A DNA stretch of 18,554 nt from Alectoria sarmentosa (Eukaryota; Ascomycota; Lecanoromycetes; Lecanorales; Parmeliaceae). Below the pieces are notes generated by a model, which had not been told where the DNA came from, did not search any database, and saw only the letters and a program-made list of their open reading frames with translations. Shown here one piece after another: positions 9,474 to 18,554 of the stretch (position 1 is its first letter; each line of letters begins with the position of its first letter). The stretch lies in the NCBI GenBank assembly GCA_009733775.1, contig WOGZ01000504.1, positions 1 to 18,554 of the forward strand, written 5' to 3'. The translations under genes were made by a program, and so were the position numbers.

Positions 9474-10041
9474 TCTTCATGCGGTTTCTTGGTGCTTGAT
9501 GGCCTGTTATGGGCCTCTGGTGTTCGTTGATTGTTTGCAATCTACACTGAGTGTCAGAGGTCTTGAAGGGTTCTGGGTTTTGTATACAAAACTCAACGGC
9601 GACATGAAAAGATTAAATTGAGAGACCGATGCGTTTTCCTAGAACTTCTTATTGGATCTGATAAGAAAGATACACTGATGGGACTATCACTAGCGCATCG
9701 CGGGGCTCCAGCCACGTGAATTCCGATGATCCTTGTGCCCAACCTCTTTTCTCTTTCACGAACCTCCACCTCCACCTCCATCTCCACCTCCACCACCATT
9801 CCAAAAATATGTACAATCCATGTTCAATGTTTCCCAGCCATGTCCAATTTCTATCATGTGATAGAAAACGTTTCTTCTTAATTCTCTGTCTTCCACTTTT
9901 CCCCATACTACATCTGCATTTGCATCTGCACACTGCACTGCTCCCTTTCCCCTCTGTTGCTAAAGTATCTCCATTCTCGAGTGCTTCCACTCTGTGCTCC
10001 CTTCGCAACTCTCAACACTCTCTTGTGTGATAGCCTTAATC
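9474..10041. other. Intergenic region with CTCCAC microsatellite, upstream of the secreted-protein gene
   Basis: The stretch is markedly pyrimidine-rich toward its 3' end, as expected of a fungal promoter. It includes an imperfect CTCCAC hexamer array at about 9763-9798. The open frames on both strands here are products of the simple repeat and are not called. A frame open upstream of 10042 begins only with GTG, which is not expected to start translation. Confidence 0.45.
9763..9798. repeat. Imperfect (CTCCAC)n microsatellite
   Basis: About six hexamer units, one carrying a single-base change (CTCCAT), lie 240 nt upstream of the secreted-protein start. The array is a likely site of length variation between strains and part of the CT-rich promoter of that gene. 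Confidence 0.8.
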
Positions 10042-10902
10042 ATGCGTCTCACAACACTTCTTTTTGTCTCAGCGCTCTCATCTTTGGGCCATATTTCCCG
10101 TGCCTTTCCACTGAAACCTCAAGCACCTCCCAATCAGCCTGCAGTCCGAAGGCGCGTCGCATATTCTGTTGTGGCCGTTAATGGAGGCTCAGCTGCCACA
10201 CCTCCAGCTGTCCCGGTACCGGATACCCTCATCCTCATCCAGACGTCGGATAGCACTGTGACCGTCACTGCCCCGGCAAGCACCATGCCACCGTCGATTG
10301 AAATGATTGTAGCGACAAATGTTGTCAGCGAGTTGGAGCCCACCAAGACCGTGGATATTACTGTTACTCAAGAGCTCACAAAAACTCCGTCTCCGACTGC
10401 GATCCCGTCGTATATCATCATCAATCCTCCGGAAACCCTCACCTCATCGTCAATGATATTTCTCCCAAGCCAAACACATACCAGTGTTCCAATTATGAAA
10501 TCCGCAAATTCGTTCTCCACCTCGACAGCCACCCCAATTTTATCCTCAAACGTATCCTCAATCTCCATCTGGACCTCCATACCGACCACTCTCATGCCCT
10601 TGGAAAGCTCACATCGGGCTTCAGAGGCTGCGCCTCAGGCAGAAGAAAAACGTCCAGAATCAGCAATCCCAGAAGCCGCTCTGCAAATCCCGTCTCCCCT
10701 CCCACCTCCCCCTCCCCCTCCAACTCCATCTCCTACTATCACAAATTCTAGTACTCGTCCGACGGCTTCATCGAAGAAATACGATAGTGGGAAATGGCAT
10801 ACTTCCTATCCGGTGTGGAATATGACTTCAACAGTATTTTCGAGTGCGTCAACAACGGTAATCGGTACTGGCAGAGCACAGCATCTTTGGAAAAAGGGTT
10901 GA
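10042..10902 (+). CDS. Ser/Thr/Pro-rich secreted protein, function unknown
   Basis: Single exon, 286 aa from the ATG at 10042. The frame stays open upstream but only from a GTG, and starting at 10042 places a clean signal peptide at the N-terminus (MRLTTLLFVSALSSLGHISR, with likely cleavage near 20-22). The mature chain is dominated by Ser, Thr, Pro and Val, for example TSDSTVTVTAPAST and KTVDITVTQELTKTPSPTA. It has N-glycosylation sequons (NVSS, NSST, NMTS) and a proline run (LPPPPPPP, about 219-226). A RRR near residue 35 could be a Kex2-type processing site. No hydrophobic C-terminal tail is present, so a GPI anchor is not predicted. It resembles O-glycosylated cell-wall or extracellular matrix proteins. 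No cysteine-rich effector pattern and no enzyme domain is visible. Reality of the gene is supported by length and signal peptide, not by a known homologue. Confidence 0.65.
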   Translation: MRLTTLLFVSALSSLGHISRAFPLKPQAPPNQPAVRRRVAYSVVAVNGGSAATPPAVPVPDTLILIQTSDSTVTVTAPASTMPPSIEMIVATNVVSELEPTKTVDITVTQELTKTPSPTAIPSYIIINPPETLTSSSMIFLPSQTHTSVPIMKSANSFSTSTATPILSSNVSSISIWTSIPTTLMPLESSHRASEAAPQAEEKRPESAIPEAALQIPSPLPPPPPPPTPSPTITNSSTRPTASSKKYDSGKWHTSYPVWNMTSTVFSSASTTVIGTGRAQHLWKKG

Positions 10903-11608
10903 AGTCATGACACACGACAACATTCAGAAATGAGACTACGAAGACTCAACATTGCTTTTACCTGTCCGCTCCGAGTGACTTCCCGAAAGTCCTCGACACC
11001 TTAAAACGCAAGCGCAGGGGGGCCTACGACCATCCGAGGCTAGATAAGATCTCTATGAAACGACTTCTGTGATAAGCATTCGATGCATCTGAGCAGCGGA
11101 TTCGGCAGAAAGGCTGGATGGTCCCCGATCCTTATGGAAGTGCTGGGGAAGAAGACCATAGTCGTACGGTTCGAGAATGGGGGAGGTATGACTTGCGCGA
11201 GCGAATTAATGATTGATTTGCCAAAAGGAATCATGCATAATGAAAGGCGTTTTGAAGCACGTGAGCTCGAGTTTAAAATTACTTAGACCAATAGACATGG
11301 GTCAATGACAACAGAACGAAAGTAATGAAAGCACCCAATAAAATTTCGACTTGTCTTTTCCATCAATTGGAAACATAAAATTGATCACAATCTTCTAGGA
11401 ATAGAGTACTGATGGCACACTGTAGTTGAGTTTGTTGGCTCCCCCTCCCTCTTAAGTAACACCATTTCGGCATACGAAAACCCTTAGCGCGGCTCAAATC
11501 CGTAATGCTCGACGACGAAACGACCCTCGAATGTGTTTACAAGGATTGCACGGGTGAGAGTACTTGCAGCAAAGCACAAGCTGCCAACTGCAATATCCTG
11601 TCTTCAAA
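10903..11608. other. Intergenic region upstream of VPS35
   Basis: About 700 nt without a convincing gene. A 67-aa open frame at 11083-11286 (+) starts with ATG but matches nothing I recognise. An ATG at 11505 opens a frame that runs to 11717, overlapping the VPS35 start in another frame. It would act as an overlapping upstream ORF if transcription begins before it. The region must hold the 3' end of the secreted-protein gene and the VPS35 promoter. Confidence 0.4.
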
Positions 11609-14584
11609 ATGTCTGACCGGACGGGTTCCCCTCCGGCTATTGAGGACCAAGCTAGGCTGCTCGAAGATGCCTTGGTCCTGGTACGGCAGCAAACACACCT
11701 CATGCGCAAGTGTTTAGAGACCCCAGGCAAACTCATGGATGCGTTGAAGTGCAGGTAAGAAGCTCCAACTTTCGATGCCTCGATGACGACAGTGCTGACT
11801 GCAAGCTCACTCCATTAAAGCTCCACTCTTGTGTCCGAGCTACGGACAAGCAGCCTAGGACCTAAACAGTATTACGAGCTTTACATGTCTGTATTCGACG
11901 CTCTTAGGCACCTCTCAGTCTATCTCCGCGAATCTCACCCCGTCAATCACCTGGCAGATCTCTACGAATTGGTTCAGTATGCAGGAAACATTGTGCCTCG
12001 ACTGTATCTAATGGTCACCGTTGGAACTGTCTACATGGGAATCGAAGATGCGCCTGTGAAAGAGATTATGAAGGACATGATGGAAATGAGCCGAGGGGTG
12101 CAACACCCTATACGCGGGCTGTTCCTCCGATATTATCTCTCTGGACAGGCCAGGGATTCGTTGCCTGCAGGGAGCGGGGATGGGCCCGAAGGGAATCTTC
12201 AGGATTCGATATCCTTCATACTGACAAATTTTGTTGAGATGAACAAATTGTGGGTAAGGCTGCAACACCAAGGACATTCGAGAGAGAGGGAACAAAGAAC
12301 AAAGGAAAGACAAGAATTACAGCTACTGGTGGGAAACAATCTGGTACGGTTAAGCCAACTCGTGGATCTCGATGCATACAAGACGGTCATTCTGCAACCA
12401 CTCCTGGAGCAGGTCGTTCAATGTAGAGACGTTCTAGCACAAGAATATCTTCTAGAAGGTTTGCACACTCGCACGAGGGTGCTTCAAATTCAGCAGCTAA
12501 GCAAATATCTAGTGATAACGCAGGTATTCCCTGACGAGTTCCATCTAAATACTCTGGATCAACTCCTTTCTGCAATTGCTCGATTGAATCCACACGTCAA
12601 TATCAAAGCAATAGTCATTGGCCTGATGGACCGATTATCATCGTATGCTGCGCGAGAAGCAGAGTTAGAATCGTCGGAAGACCGCAAACAAACAGAAGAA
12701 CAAGCCACAAACAGATTAATGAAGAAGCTCCAGATATCGAAAGAAAACGAGAAGCCGCAAGCAAAGGCTGATGGGACCGAGGAAAGGAAGACGAATGGCG
12801 AGCAAGTCAATGGCGATAAGCCGACAGAAACACCGCTGAGCGAGATTGAAGGTCGATCAGACGAGACCTTGAGACAAAGCACTACCTTTGAAGATGGTGA
12901 CAAGCCACCCTCGAGCAAGAACCGAGGCATACCTGAAGATGTCAAGCTTTACGAGATTTTCTACGAGCAAGTCGTCAACCTGGTCAATACACAGCGTTTG
13001 CACATCCACGATACTATCGCTTTGCTCGTCTCCTTATCTAAGCTTGCTCTGTGAGTAACGGTGTCTTGCAGATGAAACCCTGCTGACACAATAACAGCAA
13101 TATATACCCCGAACGCCTAGGTAGCTTCAGGTTTTCCAGATATAATTCTCTGCTAATCGAAATGTAGAATATGTGGACCAAACACTCTCCTATGCTAGCG
13201 AAAAGGTTGCTCAGTTTGCGAATAGTGCCGACCTGCATTCAGCTCCTACACAATCGAATATCCTGGCTCTCCTTCTCGCACCAATCAAATCCTATGTCTC
13301 TTTATATACTGCTCTAGCTCTCCCAAGCTTCATACCCCTGCTTCACGCACAGACATACCCTACGCGCCGCGCAGTTGCGGGTGAGGTAGTTCAAAACCTC
13401 CTTCGCAATGAGACCAAAATTTCGTCATCCGAACAATTGGACGGCGTACTCGAAATCTTGAGAGTACTTATAAAGGAAGGCATCCAGCAGCCTGCTGGCT
13501 ACCCCGGTGTTCCAAGTCAGCGACGAGGAGCCGAGACAGACGAGACAGTGATAGAGCAAGGATTGCTAGCTAGACTGGTGCACCTTATTCAATCGCCCGA
13601 CAACGACATACAATTCAAGCTGCTTCAAGCTACTCGCAAGGCGTTTTCGGACGGCAATGAACGCATTAAGTACACTACCCCTGCTCTACTTACCTCATCC
13701 CTCAAACTCGCCCGTAGATACAAGACCAGAGAACATTACGACGACAGCTGGCAACCCCAATCCTCCACGCTCTATAAATTCATGCATTCATTAGTGTCTG
13801 CGCTTTATACCCGCAATGGCGCCGCTGATTTATGTCTCCGCCTTTTCGTGGCCTGCGGTCAAGTGGCCGATCAAGCAGGCTTTGAAGAAGTGGCCTACGA
13901 ATTCTTCGCGCAAGCATTTACGATATACGAGGAAGCTATCAGCGATTCGAGGGCACAGTTCCAAGCCGTTTGCGTAATTGCAGGCGCGCTGCATTCTACC
14001 AGAGGGTTCGGAAAAGAGAATTATGATACGCTGATAACCAAATGCGCGCTGCATGGCAGTAAATTGTTGAAGAAGCCGGATCAATGTCGAGCCGTATATT
14101 TGGCCAGTCATCTATGGTGGGCCGTGGAGATTCCGGCGAAAGGCGAGGAAGATGCCAAGAACGTAGGTCCAATCCATGCATCGATCACCGCGAGCATCGG
14201 CTAATATTTTGTCAGCTCTATCGAGACGGCAAGCGCGTGCTCGAATGTCTCCAGCGCGCGCTCCGCGTGGCAGATGCTTGTATGGATACCTCCGTGTCAG
14301 TGGAGTTGTTCGTGGAGATCTTGAATAGATATGTATATTATTTTGATCAGCAAAATGAAACGGTGAGCTTAATCTGGGGAACATGACAGCATCGTCAAGA
14401 CGTACTGACCGTAATACAGGTGACGACGAAATACCTTAATGGCCTCATCGAGCTCATACATTCGAATCTGCAAACAAACCAGGAAAGTTCGAGCTTGGAG
14501 GCTCCGAAAAAGCACTTTCAGAGGACTCTAGATTACATTCAGAGCAGGGAGTATGAAGGTGTTGTAATACAAGCTAAACAGTAG
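11609..14584 (+). CDS. VPS35: Vacuolar protein sorting-associated protein 35 (retromer scaffold)
   Basis: Six exons: 11609-11754, 11821-13050, 13098-13120, 13168-14162, 14216-14362 and 14420-14584, giving 901 aa. Introns are 66, 47, 47, 53 and 57 nt, all GT..AG. Exon 3 is a 23-nt microexon completing ALNIYPERLEYVDQ. Vps35 is the alpha-solenoid core of retromer, which recycles cargo receptors from endosomes to the trans-Golgi. The N-terminus (LLEDALVLVRQQTHLMRKCL, TPGKLMDALKC) and PRLYL at about 108-112, the conserved Vps26-contact motif, are diagnostic. So are RGLFLRYYL (about 155-163), HLWWA in exon 4 and YRDGKRVLECLQRALRVAD at the start of exon 5. A long charged, low-complexity linker (about 327-418) interrupts the solenoid. 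Length is slightly above the usual fungal size because of it. The C-terminus (HFQRTLDYIQSREYEGVV) is complete. The gene converges with the PAQR gene. Confidence 0.97.
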
Positions 14585-15201
14585 ATTGGCTATGATTTCG
14601 GGAATCCTTACGAGTGTTGGCTGCAAGCCTTCAAGGCTTTGCCTCGATGTACTCTAAAGTGTAAGATGAATGAGCCAAGCGGTACAAAGCTCTCATGGTG
14701 ACATATCCACCTGATGAAACAATTTATGTTTCTACCATCTTTTCTGGACAAGTACGCGAACGCTGGTGATGATTTTGGGGTTGTCACCACCCGCGTTCCA
14801 ATTTGGCCTTTAGTCTCCAATCCCAGGATCCCTTCATGCGGAAGCTAGCGGGTGTCAACTTTACATGTTTGCGACATCCTAACATGACGTGGCAACCCGA
14901 GAAGATAAACAAGCATCCCTCTCGTTCCCTGCCTAACGGAATGCAAGACCTTTGTTGTAAAGGAAGAACGTTCGACCTGTAAGCAGCGGTGGGTCGACCT
15001 TTGCGAGCCGCTGGAGGCCTGAATCTTGACTCTGGCTGCCCAAGGTTCGGTTGTACTTGAGAGTGCCCATTCATGAGGAGCATTGCACAGGTGGATTCCA
15101 AGTTGAGCCACTAGTAGGAGCAATCCTCATTTAACGAACCTGAAGCGTGGTACCGTGTGACCGAAGGGGTATATACGAGCGTACAAGGTTACCGTCACCC
15201 T
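14585..15201. other. Convergent intergenic region between VPS35 and the PAQR gene
   Basis: This region holds the 3' flanks of two convergent genes. Overlapping open frames of about 90-105 codons exist on the minus strand (14784-15123) but show no family motif, splice logic or consistent coding character, so they are not called. No tRNA-like A/B boxes and no repeat were seen. Confidence 0.45.
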
Positions 15202-16468
15202 CTAGCATTTGGACGATGTCCGTGCATGGTGGAAAGCGGTCAATAGGCCTATGAGTTGTGACATTGCCGCCAGGATTATAAGGATACTAGCACATTGCGG
15301 ACTCAGCATTCTCATCTGAGGATGAAGATTTGAGTAATAGAACGTGAATGGGTTGGTATGTAAATGGGCAATTTGCTCTTTAAATCTGTCTCGCGACTCA
15401 AACGGCAGTCTCGGACATGCAGAGGTAACCCCGAAAAGTGCCTTACTGGAACACCTGATGAGAGCTCCCCCAGACATCATATCTCCCAGGATGGAACCTC
15501 TCTGGTACACGTGCCTGATATCTTGGATCAGTTTTGCAGTGCGGACACGGAGATTTGAGGAGAATCGAAACACACCGCATAAATTGCGGCTCCTAGTATG
15601 TAGAGGAAGCCTTGCAAAAGGACCCAATCAAGACCGATCGAATATCTCATCTGCTCAAGTCCATACATATACACTCCGTGCAAGACCGGGAAGATGGCGG
15701 AGAGACCGAAGCCGACGAAAATGCCTGCTCGAAATGGTCGCCAAAGAGGGGAGCGGAACTTTGGATTTACGGATACAGTAGCGCAGCCGATGCCAATGGT
15801 AGAGATCTATGTCTTATTGTTCAGATATCGCTTGTTGTGGGGCTATGCTTTATACCAACGTACCATAGCCCAATAGGTTCTTTGCAGTATAGGCTCGCAG
15901 TAGAAGCCATAGTACACGCTCGGCACGAAGCTTCCAGAAATGAGAATGACGATGCCGAGGTAATCGAGTTGGTTTCCCCATTGATTGATCTGCAAATTCA
16001 GGTTGACCGGAGGAAGCAAATTGTCAGGGGTAGAGGTACCTTTGGTGAATGATTGGATACAGTGTGGTACGTAGCACTTATGCCTAAGCATACAACGGCA
16101 CCGGAAAAGAAGAACAAGAAGGCTACGGTATCAGCCGCTGTGACCGGGTGTAATTCGAATAGATAAAGAGAGAGGGCGATGAAGAAGAAGATCCAAGCAC
16201 CAGAAAGGTGAGAGTGAATGTTGACGGATTCATTGTGCATTTGAAATAGACTCTGGAAACAAGTGAAGAAGGAATTCGATATCGGACGATAATGGGTCCG
16301 GATGAATTGGTTGTCTTGTCGCCAAGCAGGTAGCTCATCATATTGGAGTAGGGAGCTGCTTACAGGCCGCCTTCTGACTGCACTATCGGCTTCCTGAACC
16401 GTCAGTAGAGTGTCGAGTGTCTCAATGGGCGTCGTTTTGGCGCGTGGGGGGATCCGACGGGTGGGCAT
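15202..16468 (-). CDS. PAQR/Izh-family seven-transmembrane protein (hemolysin III-related)
   Basis: Five exons on the minus strand: 16468-16040, 15989-15864, 15806-15576, 15514-15447 and 15286-15202, giving 312 aa. Introns are 50, 57, 61 and 160 nt. Family landmarks are the cytosolic LPAWRQDNQFI and HYRPISNSF (about 46-67), HNESVNIHSHL (78-88), the SATYHT helix (131-136), LDYLGIVILI in exon 2, and WGSSHQVFH (277-285) before the last helix. The three zinc ligands of the family are all present, as H135 and the HxxxH pair H281/H285, so the site looks intact. Yeast members (Izh proteins) affect zinc and sterol homeostasis, and animal members include adiponectin receptors; some act as ceramidases. 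Which activity applies here is unknown. Splice joins are supported by continuous family sequence on both sides, including the single-base completion of H285. Confidence 0.93.
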
Positions 16469-16815
16469 TGCGAGCTCATACAGTATGTATACGAGTACCA
16501 GTAGTCGTCCAACTTTCCAACTGTCAGCTCAAGAGCTTCAGCATTCAGCATTCAGCATTCAGCATCAACATGTCGCGCTTAGGGCTGAAGCGAGGTTGAA
16601 TCCTCCTCGGCTTTCGGCTTGGCGGGAGATGGACAGGGCAAGCAGCTACCTTACGGGCGTGCCTGCAAATGCGCACACCATATGGGTTTGGTGGTAGTAC
16701 GATGTAAAGTCATTGACACCGTTGGCTGTATTCAATACAGTTTGAATCAACGGCCGCCCCCAGGCCATTATAAATTAATATCCATTACGAAGGTGGGCAT
16801 CGAAAGTCCTGCAAG
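16469..16815. other. Upstream flank of the PAQR gene, no gene seen
   Basis: This should contain the PAQR promoter and 5' UTR, reading leftwards. It includes a short 7-nt tandem repeat at 16537-16565. Short open frames on the + strand have no recognisable motif and one runs into the inverted-repeat element, so none is called. Confidence 0.45.
16537..16565. repeat. Tandem heptamer repeat (unit AGCATTC)
   Basis: About four consecutive heptamer units (TTCAGCA TTCAGCA and so on) lie 70-100 nt upstream of the PAQR start codon, within its likely 5' UTR or promoter. This is a simple minisatellite with no assigned role. Confidence 0.75.
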
Positions 16816-17067
16816 GGGGTGTCAAAAGTCATCGTCCTCCGGGGTTTAGCCGGCTACTGCAGGCATTCGCATTTTTCTTCAGAGAATCAGGGTTAGAATT
16901 GCGGAAATGTCATGACGATATCGGATGTTATGTGAGGGTAACCATATTGAACTTATTTAGTCAAAATTATGGTAGATACGTATGTATTTGAGTGATATGA
17001 AATGTATGTTTTTGAATATTAGCAGAAGCCGACTAAACCTCGAAGAACGATGATTTTTAACACCTTC
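16816..17067. repeat. Short element with about 45-nt inverted terminal repeats, possible MITE
   Basis: The left arm (16816-16860) and the right arm (17022-17067) are reverse complements over about 45 nt. They differ at about ten positions, and all but one are C-to-T or G-to-A changes in the right arm. The interior of about 160 nt has no open reading frame and is AT-leaning. The arrangement fits a non-autonomous DNA transposon (MITE-like) whose right arm has been mutated by RIP, or two inverted fragments of one older repeat. No clear target-site duplication is visible. It sits exactly at the change from normal to AT-rich composition. Confidence 0.6.
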
Positions 17068-17306
17068 TTATTGCACATACGCTAAAATCTTAATATTCTT
17101 AACATTTTTAACATTTTAAACATTTTTTTAAATAACATTAAATTTTAATAATAATTTTTTATATATCGTATATATTAATTAACTCGTTTAATCGAATTAT
17201 AAAATCGTATATTTAAACTTTTATAATTTTTTTTTATATTTTCTATCGTTTTTTAAACGAATAACTTTAACGATATATTTAAATATACGTTTTATTTATT
17301 TTCGAA
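17068..17306. repeat. AT-rich RIP-type sequence between the inverted-repeat element and retroelement copy 2
   Basis: Composition becomes AT-dominated by about 17080 and remains so to the terminus of the retrotransposon at 17307. There are short ACATTTT-type repeats near 17100-17130 and no coding potential. I could not match it to the AT-rich block at 1730-3185 by eye. Confidence 0.5.
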
Positions 17307-18554
17307 TGTTAGAATTAATATAAAGTTATATTATATAAATGTATTAAATAAGATAACTAAATGAGAAAAAAGTATATATATAAAAAAAAAGCATTTATAT
17401 AAAAACAAATGTCTTTATTAAGTCACGTTAAGTTTAATCAAATAATATTAAAAAAATATAATATCAAAAAAAAGTTAACTTTATTAAAAATATAAAATAC
17501 GCTTATAATATTATCTCTTTTTCTCAAAAAACGATATTTCAACGCTATAAAAATCGAAAAAATATGTTTATAACTTATTTTATATCTTCGAAACATTTAA
17601 TTAATAACCATTTTCAATTGAAAAAAATTAACGATAATAACGACAACAACATATTATAAAAAGTTTATTTATAACATCGTCGATATTATAATGTTTTATT
17701 ATTTTAAACATTTAAAAATAATGTGATTTAATAGAAAATTAACGTTATAATTATCGTTAAAGCATTTAAATATTTAATATTATTTAATATTTTATATTTC
17801 GAACGAAAAAAGAATCGCAGAAATTAAACGATATAATTAAATAAAAATTTTCGAATCGAATCGAGTCGCAAGCGTTAAATCTTATTTGAAATTCATATAC
17901 GTTTTGATAATATTTTAAATAATCTTTTTTCATAAATTATTATATATATAATATCGAATAAAATTAATAATAACGATAGCGAGGTCTTAAAACGACGTTA
18001 AGAGATTTCGAAAAATGTTTATAATGTGAATAATGAAAATCGCGTATTCGTTTAAATCTTAAATTAACACGTCGTTATTATCGATATCGATCGATTTTAT
18101 CATTGAAAAAATGACGTGAAAACGCACGCACAATAATTGAAAGTTATATATAATCATTATCGCTTATTATAATAACGACGATTATAAAAAAAAAAAAAAA
18201 AAAAGAGAAAAAATAAATAATAAAACCTTTTTATAAATTAATCGCTAACTCAATCGAATAATGTTTAATTTTTCTATTTTGATTTGTTTAAATATCTTTT
18301 ATAAAAATCTTTTATTACGTTTTTTGCATTATTGTTAAATCGAATAATCGTATACGTTTTATATAAGATATGCGCCATCGTGACGTCATCTTTCATGAAT
18401 TTTTATGAAGATTATAAAATTTAAATTTAATTGAATTAATCTCGCAGTTATCTCGCTAATAAGAATATTTAATAAATATATATTTATTTAATATATCTCA
18501 AAATTTTCTTTTGATTTTTAAAGATTAATTTTATTATATAATTTAATCATTAAA
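17307..18554 (-). mobile_element. RIP-degraded Ty3/gypsy LTR retrotransposon, 3' part (copy 2, inverted)
   Basis: Read on the minus strand, this is a second copy of the element at 1-1729. The match is clear from the chromodomain end (about 18330) through the poly-T/poly-A tract (18187-18207 on +) to the terminus at 17307, where the + strand reads TGTTAG (CTAACA in element orientation). Most differences from copy 1 are transitions. Beyond about 18340 the similarity is weaker, and indels shift the frame. The element runs out of the window on the right, so its coding region and other LTR cannot be seen. Confidence 0.82.
18274..18330 (-). pseudogene. End of the chromodomain polyprotein, copy 2
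   Basis: The last 18 codons before a TAG at 18276-18274 read NAKNVIKDFYKRYLNKSK, nearly the same as the end of copy 1. This confirms the orientation and the family. Upstream (18331-18554) the frame is broken, and only scattered chromodomain-like residues are visible. Confidence 0.75.

Noticed and set aside
9994..10041. N-terminal extension of the secreted protein from a GTG codon
   Set aside because: Eukaryotic translation would use the ATG at 10042, which also starts directly with a signal peptide.
14784..15123. Overlapping 92- and 105-codon open frames on the minus strand between VPS35 and the PAQR gene
   Set aside because: Two frames compete over the same DNA, neither has a motif or splice support, and they lie in convergent 3' flanks.
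1..18554. tRNA or rRNA genes, CRISPR arrays, biosynthetic cluster
   Set aside because: No tRNA box pairs or rRNA-like sequence were seen, there is no spaced repeat array, and the genes share no biosynthetic theme.

Overview
The window looks like nuclear DNA of a filamentous ascomycete (Pezizomycotina). The genes carry short introns (46-66 nt, two longer) with GT..AG ends, and the proteins are recognisably fungal (DASH complex Duo1, a TRAPPC12-like protein of the filamentous-fungal type, retromer Vps35, an Izh/PAQR receptor). Both flanks are extremely AT-rich in the way left by repeat-induced point mutation (RIP): cytosine survives almost only in CpG, CpA/TpG are scarce, and TpA is abundant. 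The species cannot be named from this sequence.

Layout. Positions 1-1729 are the 3' part of a RIP-destroyed Ty3/gypsy chromovirus on the + strand. Its integrase/chromodomain frame is still readable through nine in-frame stops (3-764), followed by about 965 nt of non-coding/LTR sequence. Positions 1730-3185 are further AT-rich debris with nothing readable. A normal-composition gene island runs from 3186 to about 17080. Positions 17081-17306 are AT-rich again, and 17307-18554 is a second copy of the same retrotransposon end on the - strand. The island is therefore flanked by two inverted, degenerate retroelement copies.

Genes in the island, with exon structures worked out by hand: TRAPPC12-like TPR protein (+, 4 exons, 418 aa); conserved basic Ser/Thr-Pro-rich protein of unknown function (-, 2 exons, 464 aa); DASH complex subunit Duo1 (+, 1 exon, 249 aa); F-box-like/2EXR-type fungal protein (+, 2 exons, 263 aa); Ser/Thr/Pro-rich secreted protein (+, 1 exon, 286 aa); retromer subunit Vps35 (+, 6 exons, 901 aa); PAQR/Izh-type seven-transmembrane protein (-, 5 exons, 312 aa). 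These are mostly housekeeping genes with no shared pathway, apart from a loose membrane-trafficking theme (TRAPPC12-like and Vps35). They do not form a cluster.

Most worth a second look: the readable RIP-mutated polyprotein; the inverted pair of copies; a roughly 250-nt inverted-repeat element at 16816-17067 with only one arm carrying RIP-type changes, placed at the isochore border; a strong hairpin just after DUO1; and the unidentified conserved gene at 5175-6625. I see no novel defence or biosynthetic system here.
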